Shown: positions 43,726 to 52,053 of the stretch, piece by piece | Position numbering within the stretch: the stretch's first letter is position 1 | Layout: each line of letters begins with the position of its first letter | Source of the DNA: an uncultured Clostridia bacterium | GTDB taxonomy: Bacteria > Bacillota > Clostridia > Oscillospirales > Oscillospiraceae | Assembly: GCA_945876285.1 (NCBI GenBank) | Contig: CAMCNO010000007.1 | Span: 1-64,000, forward strand | Direction of reading: 5' to 3' | Length of the DNA: 64,000 nt | Notes under the pieces: generated by a model | The model's database searches: none | Told to the model about the DNA's origin: nothing | What the model saw: only the letters and a program-made list of their open reading frames with translations | Made by a program: the position numbers and the translations under genes

Positions 43726-46700
43726 GTGAGCGAGTTAAGGATTTGCAGCCCCGAAGAGCTTGAGGAACAAGCGAAGGAATATAGCTGCCCGGAAGGTGAG
43801 GAGGGCACCAAGCCGGAAGGGGAACAGGCGGCTGAGCAGAATCCTGCGAAAAAGCGGGGAAGACCCAAGAAGGCGGATGCGGCGCCTGCGCTCAGCAAGG
43901 AGGAAAAGAAAGAGCAGGAGCGCAAAAAGAAGGAGGAGCAGAAGCGCAAGGAGCGGGAGGAACGGGAAAAGCAGACCCTCGAAAAGCTGAAGGCGGAAGC
44001 CGCGGCACAGGTGGACAAGACCAGCCCGGAGATTGAGGCGGAGGAGGCCCTCCGGAAAAAGCTGATGGGCGTGGACTTCACAAAAGAGGATTTCCGGAAC
44101 AGCCCCAACTATCTGGTGGAGGCCGGCGCCGGCGCGGGAAAGACCACCATTATGGTGGAGCGCATCGTCAACCAGCTGGTCAGCGGCTTTTGTAAGCCGG
44201 AGGAGCTAGTGGCCATCACCTTCACCAACAAGTCCACGCTGGAGATGCGGGAGCGGCTGGACAAGCTGCTGCTGAAGCGTCTGGAATCGCTGCGGTGGAA
44301 GGCCGCCGACGGGGAGACGCTGACCGGGGAGGAGCAGGCGCGGCTGGAGCGGCTGGAGACCCTGGTGCAGGAGAGCGGGCGGATGCAGGTCAGCACCATC
44401 CACAGCTTCTGCCAGACCATGCTGGAATCCATGCCCTTCTCCTCGCCGCTGGGCCTGGATATGCAGGTGATGGACGATGACGGGGAACTGGCAAAGGCGT
44501 TTTTGAAGCGCAAATGGCGGGAAAAGCAGCGCCCCTTTGATATCCCTCTCCGGCTGGGCGTGAAGTACCATGTTTTGGAGCAGGCTTATCTGGACTGCTG
44601 CAAGAGCGGATGCGCCGCAGGCTATTCGGATGTCAGCAGCCCGGAGGTCAGACAGTGGGAACAGGATGTGAGAAGCGGCCTGCAGAGCCTGCAGCAGGAG
44701 CTGTACGCCCTGACCGTGGATGTCCCCGAGCTGCGGGAGGAGCTGCGGGAGATCATGACCATGACGCCCGCGGCCTTTGCGGCGGATGAGGAAGCAAATC
44801 AAAGCCTGCTCCAGTTGTGCCTGTACAATCCGGAGCACTTTCCCCTGGATTGGGAGGTCAAGGAAACCGACGTCAAGACAGAGATCTGGTCCGGCGCGGA
44901 TGGCGTGGCCGTCGATCAGGTCTGGCTGGGTCAATCTGCGAACCACCTTCGCAATTCCGCCCGTCTGATGCTTCACAGCTGTGTGATGCGGGATGCGGCG
45001 GTGCTGGCGGAGGAATACCGCCGGGAGAAGCTGGAGCGCCATATCGCCACCTACGATGACCTGCTGCTCCACACCCGCGATATGCTGCGGGACAAGCCGG
45101 AGGCCCGGGCCTTTTTCCATAACCGCTACAAGGCGGTGTACGTGGATGAGATGCAGGATACGGATCCTGTCCAGACGGAGCTGTTGTTCTACCTGACCAC
45201 AGCGGAGGAAGATTATGACGGGACAAATTGGAAGAACTGCAGACCCGTTCCCGGCAGCCTCTTCCTGGTAGGCGACCCCAAGCAGGCCATCTACCGCTTC
45301 CGGGGTGCGGATATCGGTGTGTACAACGACCTGCTGGAGCTGTTCCGGAGTCGGGAGGACAATGACGGAAAGCCCGGCTCGGCAGGGGAGAAGGTCACCC
45401 TGCACTTCAACTTCCGCAGCTCCTCGGAGATCTGCGCTCTGGCGGACCGCGTTTTCGCACCAAACGCTGCGAGCCCGGACGAATACCGGTTCGTGGGCGG
45501 CAAATACCATGCGGAGTACGCGTCCATGCTGGCCAGAAACGGCAGTTGTTCCCGTGCCCGCACGCTGTATTGCGGAAAGGGCTTTAGCGTTGACCGGGTC
45601 GCCGCGTTTATCTATCTCATGATCGAAAACAGACAGTATGTGGGCATTCATCGGCCCAAATACGGCAGAAACGCCCATCCCGCACAGCCGGAGGACTTCC
45701 TGATCCTGACCCAGGAGAGAGATCAGGTGCAGAAATTTGAGAAGGCGCTGCAGAATTTAGGCATCCCGGTAGAGGGTACGGGTGTGAAAAGCTTCCGCGA
45801 TACCGCGCCCATCGGCCGGGCGGTGCTGCATTTGCAGTCCCTGCTGTCCCCCCGGGACGATCAGAAGCTGCTGATGGTCCTGCGCATGTGCTACGGAATC
45901 CAGGACCTGGAGGCCCTGGCCTTCCTGCAGCGGACAGGCTCCTTCTCTCTCACCGGCGCGGTCAGGAAGGAGCATCTGGAAAGGGCCCAGCGCGGGTTGG
46001 CGGCGGAGATTCTGAAGCTGAAGCAGGAACTGGATCAGACGCAGGACCAGGTCAAGAAGCTGGAGTTGGAGGACGAGAAGGAGCAGCTGGAGAAGCTGCT
46101 GCAGGTGTGCACCGCCCTGGAGGAGATCGTAGAGCTTCGGAAGCTGAGCAGAACACAGCCGGCTATGGCAGTGATCGAGCGGTTGCTGGAGGGCGGCTTC
46201 GGCGTTTGGGACGGTCAGGAGGTCTTGAACCTGATCCAGCGCCGACAGGCGGTTTCTGCCGTACAGCAATATCTGAATCTGGTGCGCGGCAGCAAAGAGC
46301 ACAGCTTCCGGGCCCTGGCGGCCTATGCCGTGGCCTGCGCCGACAAGGAGTTCGAGCATGCACTACCGCTGGAGTCCTCCGGGGGAGCGGTGCGGGTCAT
46401 GAATCTGCACAAGGCCAAGGGTCTGGAGGCGGAGATCGTGATTCTTGCCTATAGTGGCCGAGAGGAGCACCCGGTTACCGACCATGTGGAGCGGGCCGGG
46501 GGAATGGCTGCCAAATACCGTCTGCTGCAGGATGGATTTAAATATAGCCGTATTACGATCGGAGAGCCTGCCAATTGGGATACATACTGCGAGGAAGAGA
46601 CCCGGCACAAGACGGCGGAATATGCCCGGCTGCTGTATGTGGCCGCCACCCGCGCCAAGACCATGCTCATCGTCTGTGGCAATGATGGGGAGGAGGATAA

Positions 46701-47781
46701 GGACTACTGGCTGCCTCTGCGGAAGGGACTGCAGGTGTTAAGCGAGAGCGACGTGACATACGGCGCTGAACTCAAGGCGCTGGACCGCAAGCCAAGTGGA
46801 CTTCCGAACGCCGCGCAGGGAAAGCAGGCTGATTCACAGAATGGAACGAAGGTGGCCGTAGATTCCGACGCCATGGAAAAGGCACTTCGGGAGAGCGCCG
46901 CTTCGCTGGCGGAAAGCGGGTTCTATGCCATCACACCCAGCCAGCTCAACCACCACGCCCGGGGCGTCATCAACAAGCGGGACGAGGAGGAGTCGGACAC
47001 CACGGACACTGCCGCTGTGGCGGACCTGGTGGACCACAGCGATGCGGAGCAGGAAAGCGAAGCACTCCAGAAAGCTGTCCCGGAGCCTGCCGAAGCCGCG
47101 ACCCCGGGACCCTATGGCCCCGATTGGGGCACCATCGTCCACCGGGTCATGGAGCTGGCTGTGCGGGAAAACTGCTTTACAGAGCAGGAACTGGAGACCT
47201 TTGCCCGCAGAGCAGTCATCGAACAATTGCCAGACGGCCTTGTGAACGCCGCCCAGCGGAGGATGCTGCGGCTGGAGGAGGCTGAGACCGGCGCGGAGGT
47301 CATCGACCGGCTGACCGTTCAGGCCGCGCAGGCTGCCGCCTTCCTGCTGCAGGAGGACTGCCCACTGCGAAACCTCCTGACGGGCGGAGAGGGGTATCCT
47401 GAGCTGCCCTTCTTCCTGCAGGCCGGAGAGGATTCCGGCGAGCTGTACCGTCATCTGACAGCCCATGCCACCAGTAATCAGGCCCAGGGCCGCACGCTGG
47501 CGGTGGAGGGCGTCATCGACCTGGCCATCCGGAAAGACGGCGCCTGGTATGTGGTGGACTACAAGACCGACAAACTCCGCTCCGGAGAGTCGGAGGAGAA
47601 GTTCATCCAGCGGCTGAAGGACGAGTACACGCCCCAGATCACCGCCTACGCCCGGGTCCTGGAACGAATGAACATGGGCAGGACAGAGAAGGCGTGGCTG
47701 TGTTCCATTCCGCTGAAGGGCCGGCTCATCGAACTGGACATTGCCCCCAGAGGAGAGAGCGCCGCGAAAACGGCGGAATAA
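43726..47781 (+). CDS. AddA-like UvrD-type helicase-nuclease with Lys-rich N-terminal extension
   Basis: 1351 aa from GTG 43726. SF1A helicase motifs: Walker A VEAGAGAGKTT (about 134), Ia AITFTNKST, II VDEMQDTDPVQTE (about 473), III LVGDPKQAIYRFRGAD, V VMNLHKAKGLEAE, VI LLYVAATRAKTM. The C-terminal nuclease has GTIVHRVMEL, GVIDLAIRKDGAWYVVDYKTDKL (about 1278). The first 110 residues are unusual: an AT-hook-like KKRGRPKK followed by a highly charged coiled coil (EEKKEQERKKKEEQKRKERE). With the preceding AddB-like protein it should unwind and degrade DNA ends. Whether it is the housekeeping AddAB or an accessory copy cannot be decided here. Confidence 0.9.
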   Translation: MSELRICSPEELEEQAKEYSCPEGEEGTKPEGEQAAEQNPAKKRGRPKKADAAPALSKEEKKEQERKKKEEQKRKEREEREKQTLEKLKAEAAAQVDKTSPEIEAEEALRKKLMGVDFTKEDFRNSPNYLVEAGAGAGKTTIMVERIVNQLVSGFCKPEELVAITFTNKSTLEMRERLDKLLLKRLESLRWKAADGETLTGEEQARLERLETLVQESGRMQVSTIHSFCQTMLESMPFSSPLGLDMQVMDDDGELAKAFLKRKWREKQRPFDIPLRLGVKYHVLEQAYLDCCKSGCAAGYSDVSSPEVRQWEQDVRSGLQSLQQELYALTVDVPELREELREIMTMTPAAFAADEEANQSLLQLCLYNPEHFPLDWEVKETDVKTEIWSGADGVAVDQVWLGQSANHLRNSARLMLHSCVMRDAAVLAEEYRREKLERHIATYDDLLLHTRDMLRDKPEARAFFHNRYKAVYVDEMQDTDPVQTELLFYLTTAEEDYDGTNWKNCRPVPGSLFLVGDPKQAIYRFRGADIGVYNDLLELFRSREDNDGKPGSAGEKVTLHFNFRSSSEICALADRVFAPNAASPDEYRFVGGKYHAEYASMLARNGSCSRARTLYCGKGFSVDRVAAFIYLMIENRQYVGIHRPKYGRNAHPAQPEDFLILTQERDQVQKFEKALQNLGIPVEGTGVKSFRDTAPIGRAVLHLQSLLSPRDDQKLLMVLRMCYGIQDLEALAFLQRTGSFSLTGAVRKEHLERAQRGLAAEILKLKQELDQTQDQVKKLELEDEKEQLEKLLQVCTALEEIVELRKLSRTQPAMAVIERLLEGGFGVWDGQEVLNLIQRRQAVSAVQQYLNLVRGSKEHSFRALAAYAVACADKEFEHALPLESSGGAVRVMNLHKAKGLEAEIVILAYSGREEHPVTDHVERAGGMAAKYRLLQDGFKYSRITIGEPANWDTYCEEETRHKTAEYARLLYVAATRAKTMLIVCGNDGEEDKDYWLPLRKGLQVLSESDVTYGAELKALDRKPSGLPNAAQGKQADSQNGTKVAVDSDAMEKALRESAASLAESGFYAITPSQLNHHARGVINKRDEEESDTTDTAAVADLVDHSDAEQESEALQKAVPEPAEAATPGPYGPDWGTIVHRVMELAVRENCFTEQELETFARRAVIEQLPDGLVNAAQRRMLRLEEAETGAEVIDRLTVQAAQAAAFLLQEDCPLRNLLTGGEGYPELPFFLQAGEDSGELYRHLTAHATSNQAQGRTLAVEGVIDLAIRKDGAWYVVDYKTDKLRSGESEEKFIQRLKDEYTPQITAYARVLERMNMGRTEKAWLCSIPLKGRLIELDIAPRGESAAKTAE

Positions 47782-47810
47782 GAAACCAGCGTGAAACTGC
47801 GCTGACTTGC

Positions 47811-47839
47811 GAATTTTGAAACCACGCCTCCTGTATGCT
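47811..47839 (+). promoter_or_regulatory. Regulon promoter element, site E
   Basis: GAATTTTGAAA, TTGAAA-N12-TATGCT, 26 nt before ATG 47866. Confidence 0.75.
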
Positions 47840-47865
47840 ATGACCATAACGACAAGGAGGTACGG

Positions 47866-49173
47866 ATGATGACGCTTTCGGAACACGATAAAAAGGTTGT
47901 GGCGGCGGTAGAGCAGCAGAGGACGCTGCATGATATCCGGATGGCCATTATCGAACAGGACGAAACGGCGATATGTGCCTGCCTGCGGAAAACGACGGAG
48001 CCATTTAGCGGGGATGAGGCGTACAGCCTGTGTAAAGACATCATAGAGCGTCCATGCTCTCTGAAGGCTTTTCAGGCGATTCTGGAGCACTGCGAACCTC
48101 TGGAGACGTTCTGCTCCTATTCGCTGTTCAACTATGTAACGCCCTTCGGGACCGGCGGGCTGGTGCAGGAGGCGGCAGCCAATGACCGCCCTGAAATCCT
48201 GCAGTACCTGTTGGACCAGGGCCTCAGCCCCAATGGCAGGTCACAAAGCGAATCCTCCGCGCTGGAGGCCGCCCTGTGGTGCAGCTCCGTACGATGTGTG
48301 GATCTCCTGTGCAAGCGGGAGGACGTGGATACCAGAGTGACGGAAAGACTGCGGTGTGTCTGGGGACGTTTGGGGGTGTATCCGTGGGCGGAGGAGGGGT
48401 ACCGGATTGCGGCCCGGCGCATCCTGGGCTACGGCGAAGAGGGCCCCAACGGAGAGGTGCCGCTGCTGCCCGGTCTTTGTGTGAGACATGCTGTGAAGTG
48501 TGAAAACTTCACACTGATTGAGCGGCTCCTCCGGGATACCACGGTGACGGTGAACCAGGGAAAAGAGATCCTGGAGCTGCTGCTGTGCCACACGGAGGAC
48601 ATTTCCTTCTGCGCCTGGTGGCTGGACAGACTCTTCACGGCCTGCCCGGTACTGCTCCGCAATCAGACGGCCCGCGGCATGCTGGCACTGTGCATGCTGG
48701 GCTGCGAGGAGAAGTCAGACGAGCAGCTGCTGCGGCCCTGGGTCGACAAGCTGCCCGGCAGAGAGATCGTGCTGACCTTCCCAGTGGTTTCCTGCTTCGA
48801 AGCTGTGCTGGGGCTGCATCTGTTCCGGTGGGAGGATCGGCTCGGCAGCCGGCTCTACCCGTCACTGCGGCGGAACAAGCCTCTGTCGGACAGTGAGCTC
48901 TGGGGAATGCCCTGGGAGGATGTTGCTTACATCATGCTGACGCGGTGCAAAATCCGAAACGACGCGCCCAAGGGAGAGGTGAGCCGCCTGGCAAAGCAGA
49001 TCCTCAAATCCGTGTCTCCCGGTCTGGTGGCGGAGCTGTGCGACCAGGGAATCCTGTTTCCCCAGGAGAATCTGGAGGCGCTGCTGGAGTATTGCGGGGG
49101 CGTCGAGGACGGCAAAACCAAGCGGAATATCCTGCTGGTGTACATGAAGAAGGACGTTTTCTACGAGCTGTGA
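47866..49173 (+). CDS. Divergent ankyrin-repeat protein (family member 8)
   Basis: 435 aa. Repeat-like unit GGLVQEAAANDRPEILQYLL then DQGLSPNGRS, and SSALEAALWCSSVRCVDLLC, matching the paired blocks of the larger paralogues. The second half is helical and ends KRNILLVYMKKDVFYEL, like member 1 (RRSVVLAHIRKETDYEL). It thus belongs with the shorter 430-470 aa branch of the family. AAGGAGG precedes the ATG; own terminator downstream. Confidence 0.78.
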   Translation: MMTLSEHDKKVVAAVEQQRTLHDIRMAIIEQDETAICACLRKTTEPFSGDEAYSLCKDIIERPCSLKAFQAILEHCEPLETFCSYSLFNYVTPFGTGGLVQEAAANDRPEILQYLLDQGLSPNGRSQSESSALEAALWCSSVRCVDLLCKREDVDTRVTERLRCVWGRLGVYPWAEEGYRIAARRILGYGEEGPNGEVPLLPGLCVRHAVKCENFTLIERLLRDTTVTVNQGKEILELLLCHTEDISFCAWWLDRLFTACPVLLRNQTARGMLALCMLGCEEKSDEQLLRPWVDKLPGREIVLTFPVVSCFEAVLGLHLFRWEDRLGSRLYPSLRRNKPLSDSELWGMPWEDVAYIMLTRCKIRNDAPKGEVSRLAKQILKSVSPGLVAELCDQGILFPQENLEALLEYCGGVEDGKTKRNILLVYMKKDVFYEL

Positions 49174-49186
49174 CAGAATCGAGACG

Positions 49187-49212
49187 CGGCGGGCCGATGG
49201 CCCGCCGTTTTC
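49187..49212 (+). terminator. Terminator after ankyrin member 8
   Basis: Stem ggcgggcc / ggcccgcc, loop gat, then GTTTTCG. Confidence 0.75.
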
Positions 49213-49226
49213 GTTGTGTTTAGGTG

Positions 49227-49263
49227 AAAAAAGGCCCTCCGGCGCAGTTTTCAGCGCCGGAGG
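49227..49263 (-). terminator. Terminator after the NYN gene
   Basis: Stem cctccggcgc / gcgccggagg; on the minus strand followed by a C-rich stretch and TTTTTT. Confidence 0.75.
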
Positions 49264-49274
49264 CCGGACAAATC

Positions 49275-50096
49275 TCACGTGAGGCAGCGGTAGGACGCAA
49301 TGGTGACTCCGTTCTTGCCGAGATATCGTTTGATCTCATACAGATAGGGGAAGGCCTCCAGCAGCTGGAGCAGCTTGGCATAGCCGTGAGCGCGGCAGTC
49401 GAAGAGAGGCAGCTGCTTATGGAGGTGGTTGCCTGCCGCGGCAAGATTCACAAAACCGTCGGAGTCCTGCCAGGTAACCGAGGCTTCCCGCAGGAGGTCG
49501 TGGACCTTCTCCGGTACATCATCCTCCTCGGTCAGATCGTCTGTCTGCGGGGTGGGAGAATCCATTTGAAGGTCGATTTCCAAATCGGAAAAGGGATCCT
49601 CCATCTCGAAGGGACTGAACAAGTCCTCCACCGGCGGGTCGGAAAGAGCACCCGAAGGCTTCTGAGGCAGGTCGTCGAGAAACAGGAACTCATCGCAGGC
49701 ATTCCGGAAGGACTCCGTCGCCTGCCGGGAGCCTACGCCGATGACCTTGACGCCGGCTTCCCGGAGCCGAATGGCCAGCGGCGTATAGTCGCTGTCGCTG
49801 GCGACGATGGCGAAGGCGTGGTATTCATGGCTGTGGAGCAGGTCCATGGCGTCGATGGTCAGAGCCATGTCCGTGGCGTTTTTGCCGACGGCGCAGTCGA
49901 ATTGCTGTGCGGCCTTGATGGCGAAGCGCTTGATCTCGGGTTCCCATCCCTTCAGATACTCCTTGCGCCAGTTGCCGTAGGCGCGCTTGACCGCGATGCG
50001 GCCACGGGTGGAGATCTCCTGCAGAGCGTCTCCGATTTTAGAGCTTTGCGTGTTGTCTGCGTCAATGAGGACAGCGACTTTCTTCCAGTCTTCCAT
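49275..50096 (-). CDS. NYN-domain (LabA/DUF88-like) putative RNase with C-terminal OST-HTH/LOTUS-like domain
   Basis: 273 aa from ATG 50096 (MEDWKKVAVLIDADN) with AAGGGAG upstream; the track adds 12 residues. The NYN (PIN-like) core has conserved acids in VLIDADNTQ, NATDMALTIDAMDLL and IVASDSDYTPLAIRLREAG, consistent with a metal-dependent RNase. After an acidic linker (about 155-190) the C-terminus (VPEKVHDLLREA ... GYAKLLQLLEAFPYLYEI) fits an OST-HTH/LOTUS RNA-binding domain. NYN-LOTUS proteins act on RNA. It is the second gene of a minus-strand operon under regulon site G, 78 bp after the first. Confidence 0.88.
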   Translation of the reverse strand: MEDWKKVAVLIDADNTQSSKIGDALQEISTRGRIAVKRAYGNWRKEYLKGWEPEIKRFAIKAAQQFDCAVGKNATDMALTIDAMDLLHSHEYHAFAIVASDSDYTPLAIRLREAGVKVIGVGSRQATESFRNACDEFLFLDDLPQKPSGALSDPPVEDLFSPFEMEDPFSDLEIDLQMDSPTPQTDDLTEEDDVPEKVHDLLREASVTWQDSDGFVNLAAAGNHLHKQLPLFDCRAHGYAKLLQLLEAFPYLYEIKRYLGKNGVTIASYRCLT

Positions 50097-50174
50097 GGAA
50101 ACTCCCTTCTTTTGTTTGGCATGTTGCGCCATGCCTGCGATTTTTGTATGTACGGCTTTACCGGAGAGAGGCGC

Positions 50175-51044
50175 TCACGCCTCGTCCCCAGTGGTCACCA
50201 TTCCCAGAATGCTCATCTTTGCCATCTGCCTCTCCAGCGCTTCCCGGGTGTTGGCCTGCATCAGGTACAGCAGCACCTCCAGCACATCCGGCATGTCAGT
50301 GCCGACCGTGCGGCAGGAAACAGACCCGCCGTCAGCCAGGGACACGCTGATGTAGCTGCCCTTCCAGGAGTACTCCACGAAGTAGCTGCCGGAGTCTGTC
50401 TGGATGCTCAGGTCGAGAAAGTCCAGCCCATCTGCTCTGTAAAGTGAAGGAACTTGCCTCATAATCTCGCCAATGTCAAGCTGGTGCGCGCCGTGCAGCA
50501 GCGTTTCCACCAGCGGACGGAGCACTTCCTCGCTGGCGCTGGTGGTCGAGGAGAAGGACCGCCAGACGATACTCTGCACCTCCTGTCCGCAGACGGTCAG
50601 GGTCCCGGGAGCGAGGCGAAGCTCGGAGTGGTAGACCGAGATGTCCAGCCAGTAGCTGTGGGCCGTGGCGGAGCCGTTTTCCGTGGCGAGGAAGGTGTTG
50701 GACCAGAGTCCCAGACGTTTGCCCCATTGGAACTGCTCCGCGGAACAGGGGTGGCTTTCTCCGATGTGCTGCTGCAGAAAGTCCACGGCATCAAAGACCC
50801 GCTTGCCCTGCTTGTCCCGTTGCTCCGGGATGGGCAGGTCGACGAGATAGCGGACGGGGCCGTTCTTGTTCGTCCAGATGTTCGCCTTGAAGTGTTCGGG
50901 GAGCACCGTGATGTCCAGGAACCTCCGGGGGCCGACTTTGACACGGCAGGGCTCTCCACCCGGCTCATCGGAGCTGACACAGCCCTGCAGGTCGAAGATG
51001 GGAACGCCTTCGGTAAAGTGGGAAAGGCTGATTCGATGCATCAT
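50175..51044 (-). CDS. Hypothetical protein upstream of NYN RNase
   Basis: 289 aa, not recognised. Soluble; begins MMHRISLSHFTEGVPIFDLQ, with central beta-rich stretches (YWLDISVYHSELRLAPGTL) and a helical C-terminus (TREALERQMAKMSILGM). No catalytic motif seen. Promoter site G lies upstream, and the NYN gene follows, so the two are likely cotranscribed. Confidence 0.75.
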   Translation of the reverse strand: MMHRISLSHFTEGVPIFDLQGCVSSDEPGGEPCRVKVGPRRFLDITVLPEHFKANIWTNKNGPVRYLVDLPIPEQRDKQGKRVFDAVDFLQQHIGESHPCSAEQFQWGKRLGLWSNTFLATENGSATAHSYWLDISVYHSELRLAPGTLTVCGQEVQSIVWRSFSSTTSASEEVLRPLVETLLHGAHQLDIGEIMRQVPSLYRADGLDFLDLSIQTDSGSYFVEYSWKGSYISVSLADGGSVSCRTVGTDMPDVLEVLLYLMQANTREALERQMAKMSILGMVTTGDEA

Positions 51045-51105
51045 GAGACTGCCTCCTGTGATTTGTGTTTTGTGTTCTCGCGGGACGTCTCCCTGAGATG
51101 TTTAC

Positions 51106-51134
51106 AGCTTATCAGACAGGTTTTTTCAAATTTG
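51106..51134 (-). promoter_or_regulatory. Regulon promoter element, site G
   Basis: Minus strand AAATTTGAAAAAA, TTGAAA-N12-TAAGCT, 61 nt before ATG 51044. Divergent from site F, with about 35 bp between them. Confidence 0.75.
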
Positions 51135-51169
51135 GTGAGTATCATAGAAAGCGGACATGCCGGAGTGAC

Positions 51170-51198
51170 CAAATTTGAAAACGGCGTCATGGTATGCT
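51170..51198 (+). promoter_or_regulatory. Regulon promoter element, site F
   Basis: AAATTTGAAAACGG, TTGAAA-N12-TATGCT, 17 nt before ATG 51216. Confidence 0.75.
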
Positions 51199-51215
51199 CA
51201 GGGTGAAAGGGGCGG

Positions 51216-51899
51216 ATGCGCGTGAAAACCGATTACGAAAAGGAACTGCAGGAGGCGAAGGCCTTTCAGGACAAGCTGGTGGCCTACCAGCGGGACAATG
51301 GGCTCCGTGGCTTCTTTCCGCTGCCGTGGGCAGAGGAGGAAGGGCTGTGGTCGGCGTCGATTCTGGTCAAAAACGCCCGAAATCCAGACATCGTGGAGTT
51401 CGGTGGCATGAGCTACGTGCTGGGCGAGGCCATTCACGCCCTGGACGGCCGCCTGCTGGGGGAGTACTATCCCTACAAGGTCCGCGGCGCCCATGACCAC
51501 GACCACTGCTTCCTGGACGTGCTGGCTGCGGCTGTGTGCAGCGGCGGCCGGGTGGAGGCGGAGGAGGCCGACCGCTGGTATGCGCCCTGGATGCTGGAGC
51601 AGCTGAAGCGGGTGGCAGAGGACCGGAACCTGCGGTGCCGGCTGTACCCCTGGGCCAGCCGCATGGGGGTATCCGACAGGATTCTGCAGAAGTACGGCAT
51701 GGGCCAGCCGGAGATTCCCTGCTTCGCGGGCGGCAGGCGGGTCTGCTGCCGGGAGATGGACGAGGTCTACGGCCTTGCGGCCCTGTACCCCCAGGACTTC
51801 CGGCTGGAGAGGGCGGAGCTGTGCTCCCGGGAGCAGCGGGCCTGCATCGAGGCAGTCCGCCAGTACCAGCTGGCGGCGCTGGCCGGGGAGGCGGACTGA
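51216..51899 (+). CDS. Hypothetical protein (227 aa) of the regulon
   Basis: Not recognised. Soluble, Cys/His/Trp-rich (AHDHDHCFLDVLAAAVCSGG, LYPWASRMGV). Start ATG 51216 or GTG 51222; AAAGGGG fits the GTG spacing slightly better and would give a less tight leader. Head-to-head with the 50175..51044 gene, each with its own regulon element. Confidence 0.72.
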   Translation: MRVKTDYEKELQEAKAFQDKLVAYQRDNGLRGFFPLPWAEEEGLWSASILVKNARNPDIVEFGGMSYVLGEAIHALDGRLLGEYYPYKVRGAHDHDHCFLDVLAAAVCSGGRVEAEEADRWYAPWMLEQLKRVAEDRNLRCRLYPWASRMGVSDRILQKYGMGQPEIPCFAGGRRVCCREMDEVYGLAALYPQDFRLERAELCSREQRACIEAVRQYQLAALAGEAD

Positions 51900-51905
51900 T
51901 TATTC

Positions 51906-51935
51906 TTGACGATGCCTACGCTGCTTTTGTATAAT
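51906..51935 (+). promoter_or_regulatory. Sigma-A promoter of zinc-ribbon gene copy 2
   Basis: TTGACG, 18-nt spacer, TATAAT, leaving a leader of about 110 nt. Confidence 0.65.
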
Positions 51936-52053
51936 AAAGAGGTAAATATACCCATTTGGTCAGATTTATGCGCTGCGCAAGGCAACAAAGCGTTCCTGGC
52001 AGCGCTGAACGACTGATATCAGAATCTTTACACAGAGAAGGAGTGTGTCAATC

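Noticed and set aside
44206-45678. 490-aa minus-strand ORF opposite the AddA-like gene
   Set aside because: Antisense of conserved helicase motifs; no support of its own.
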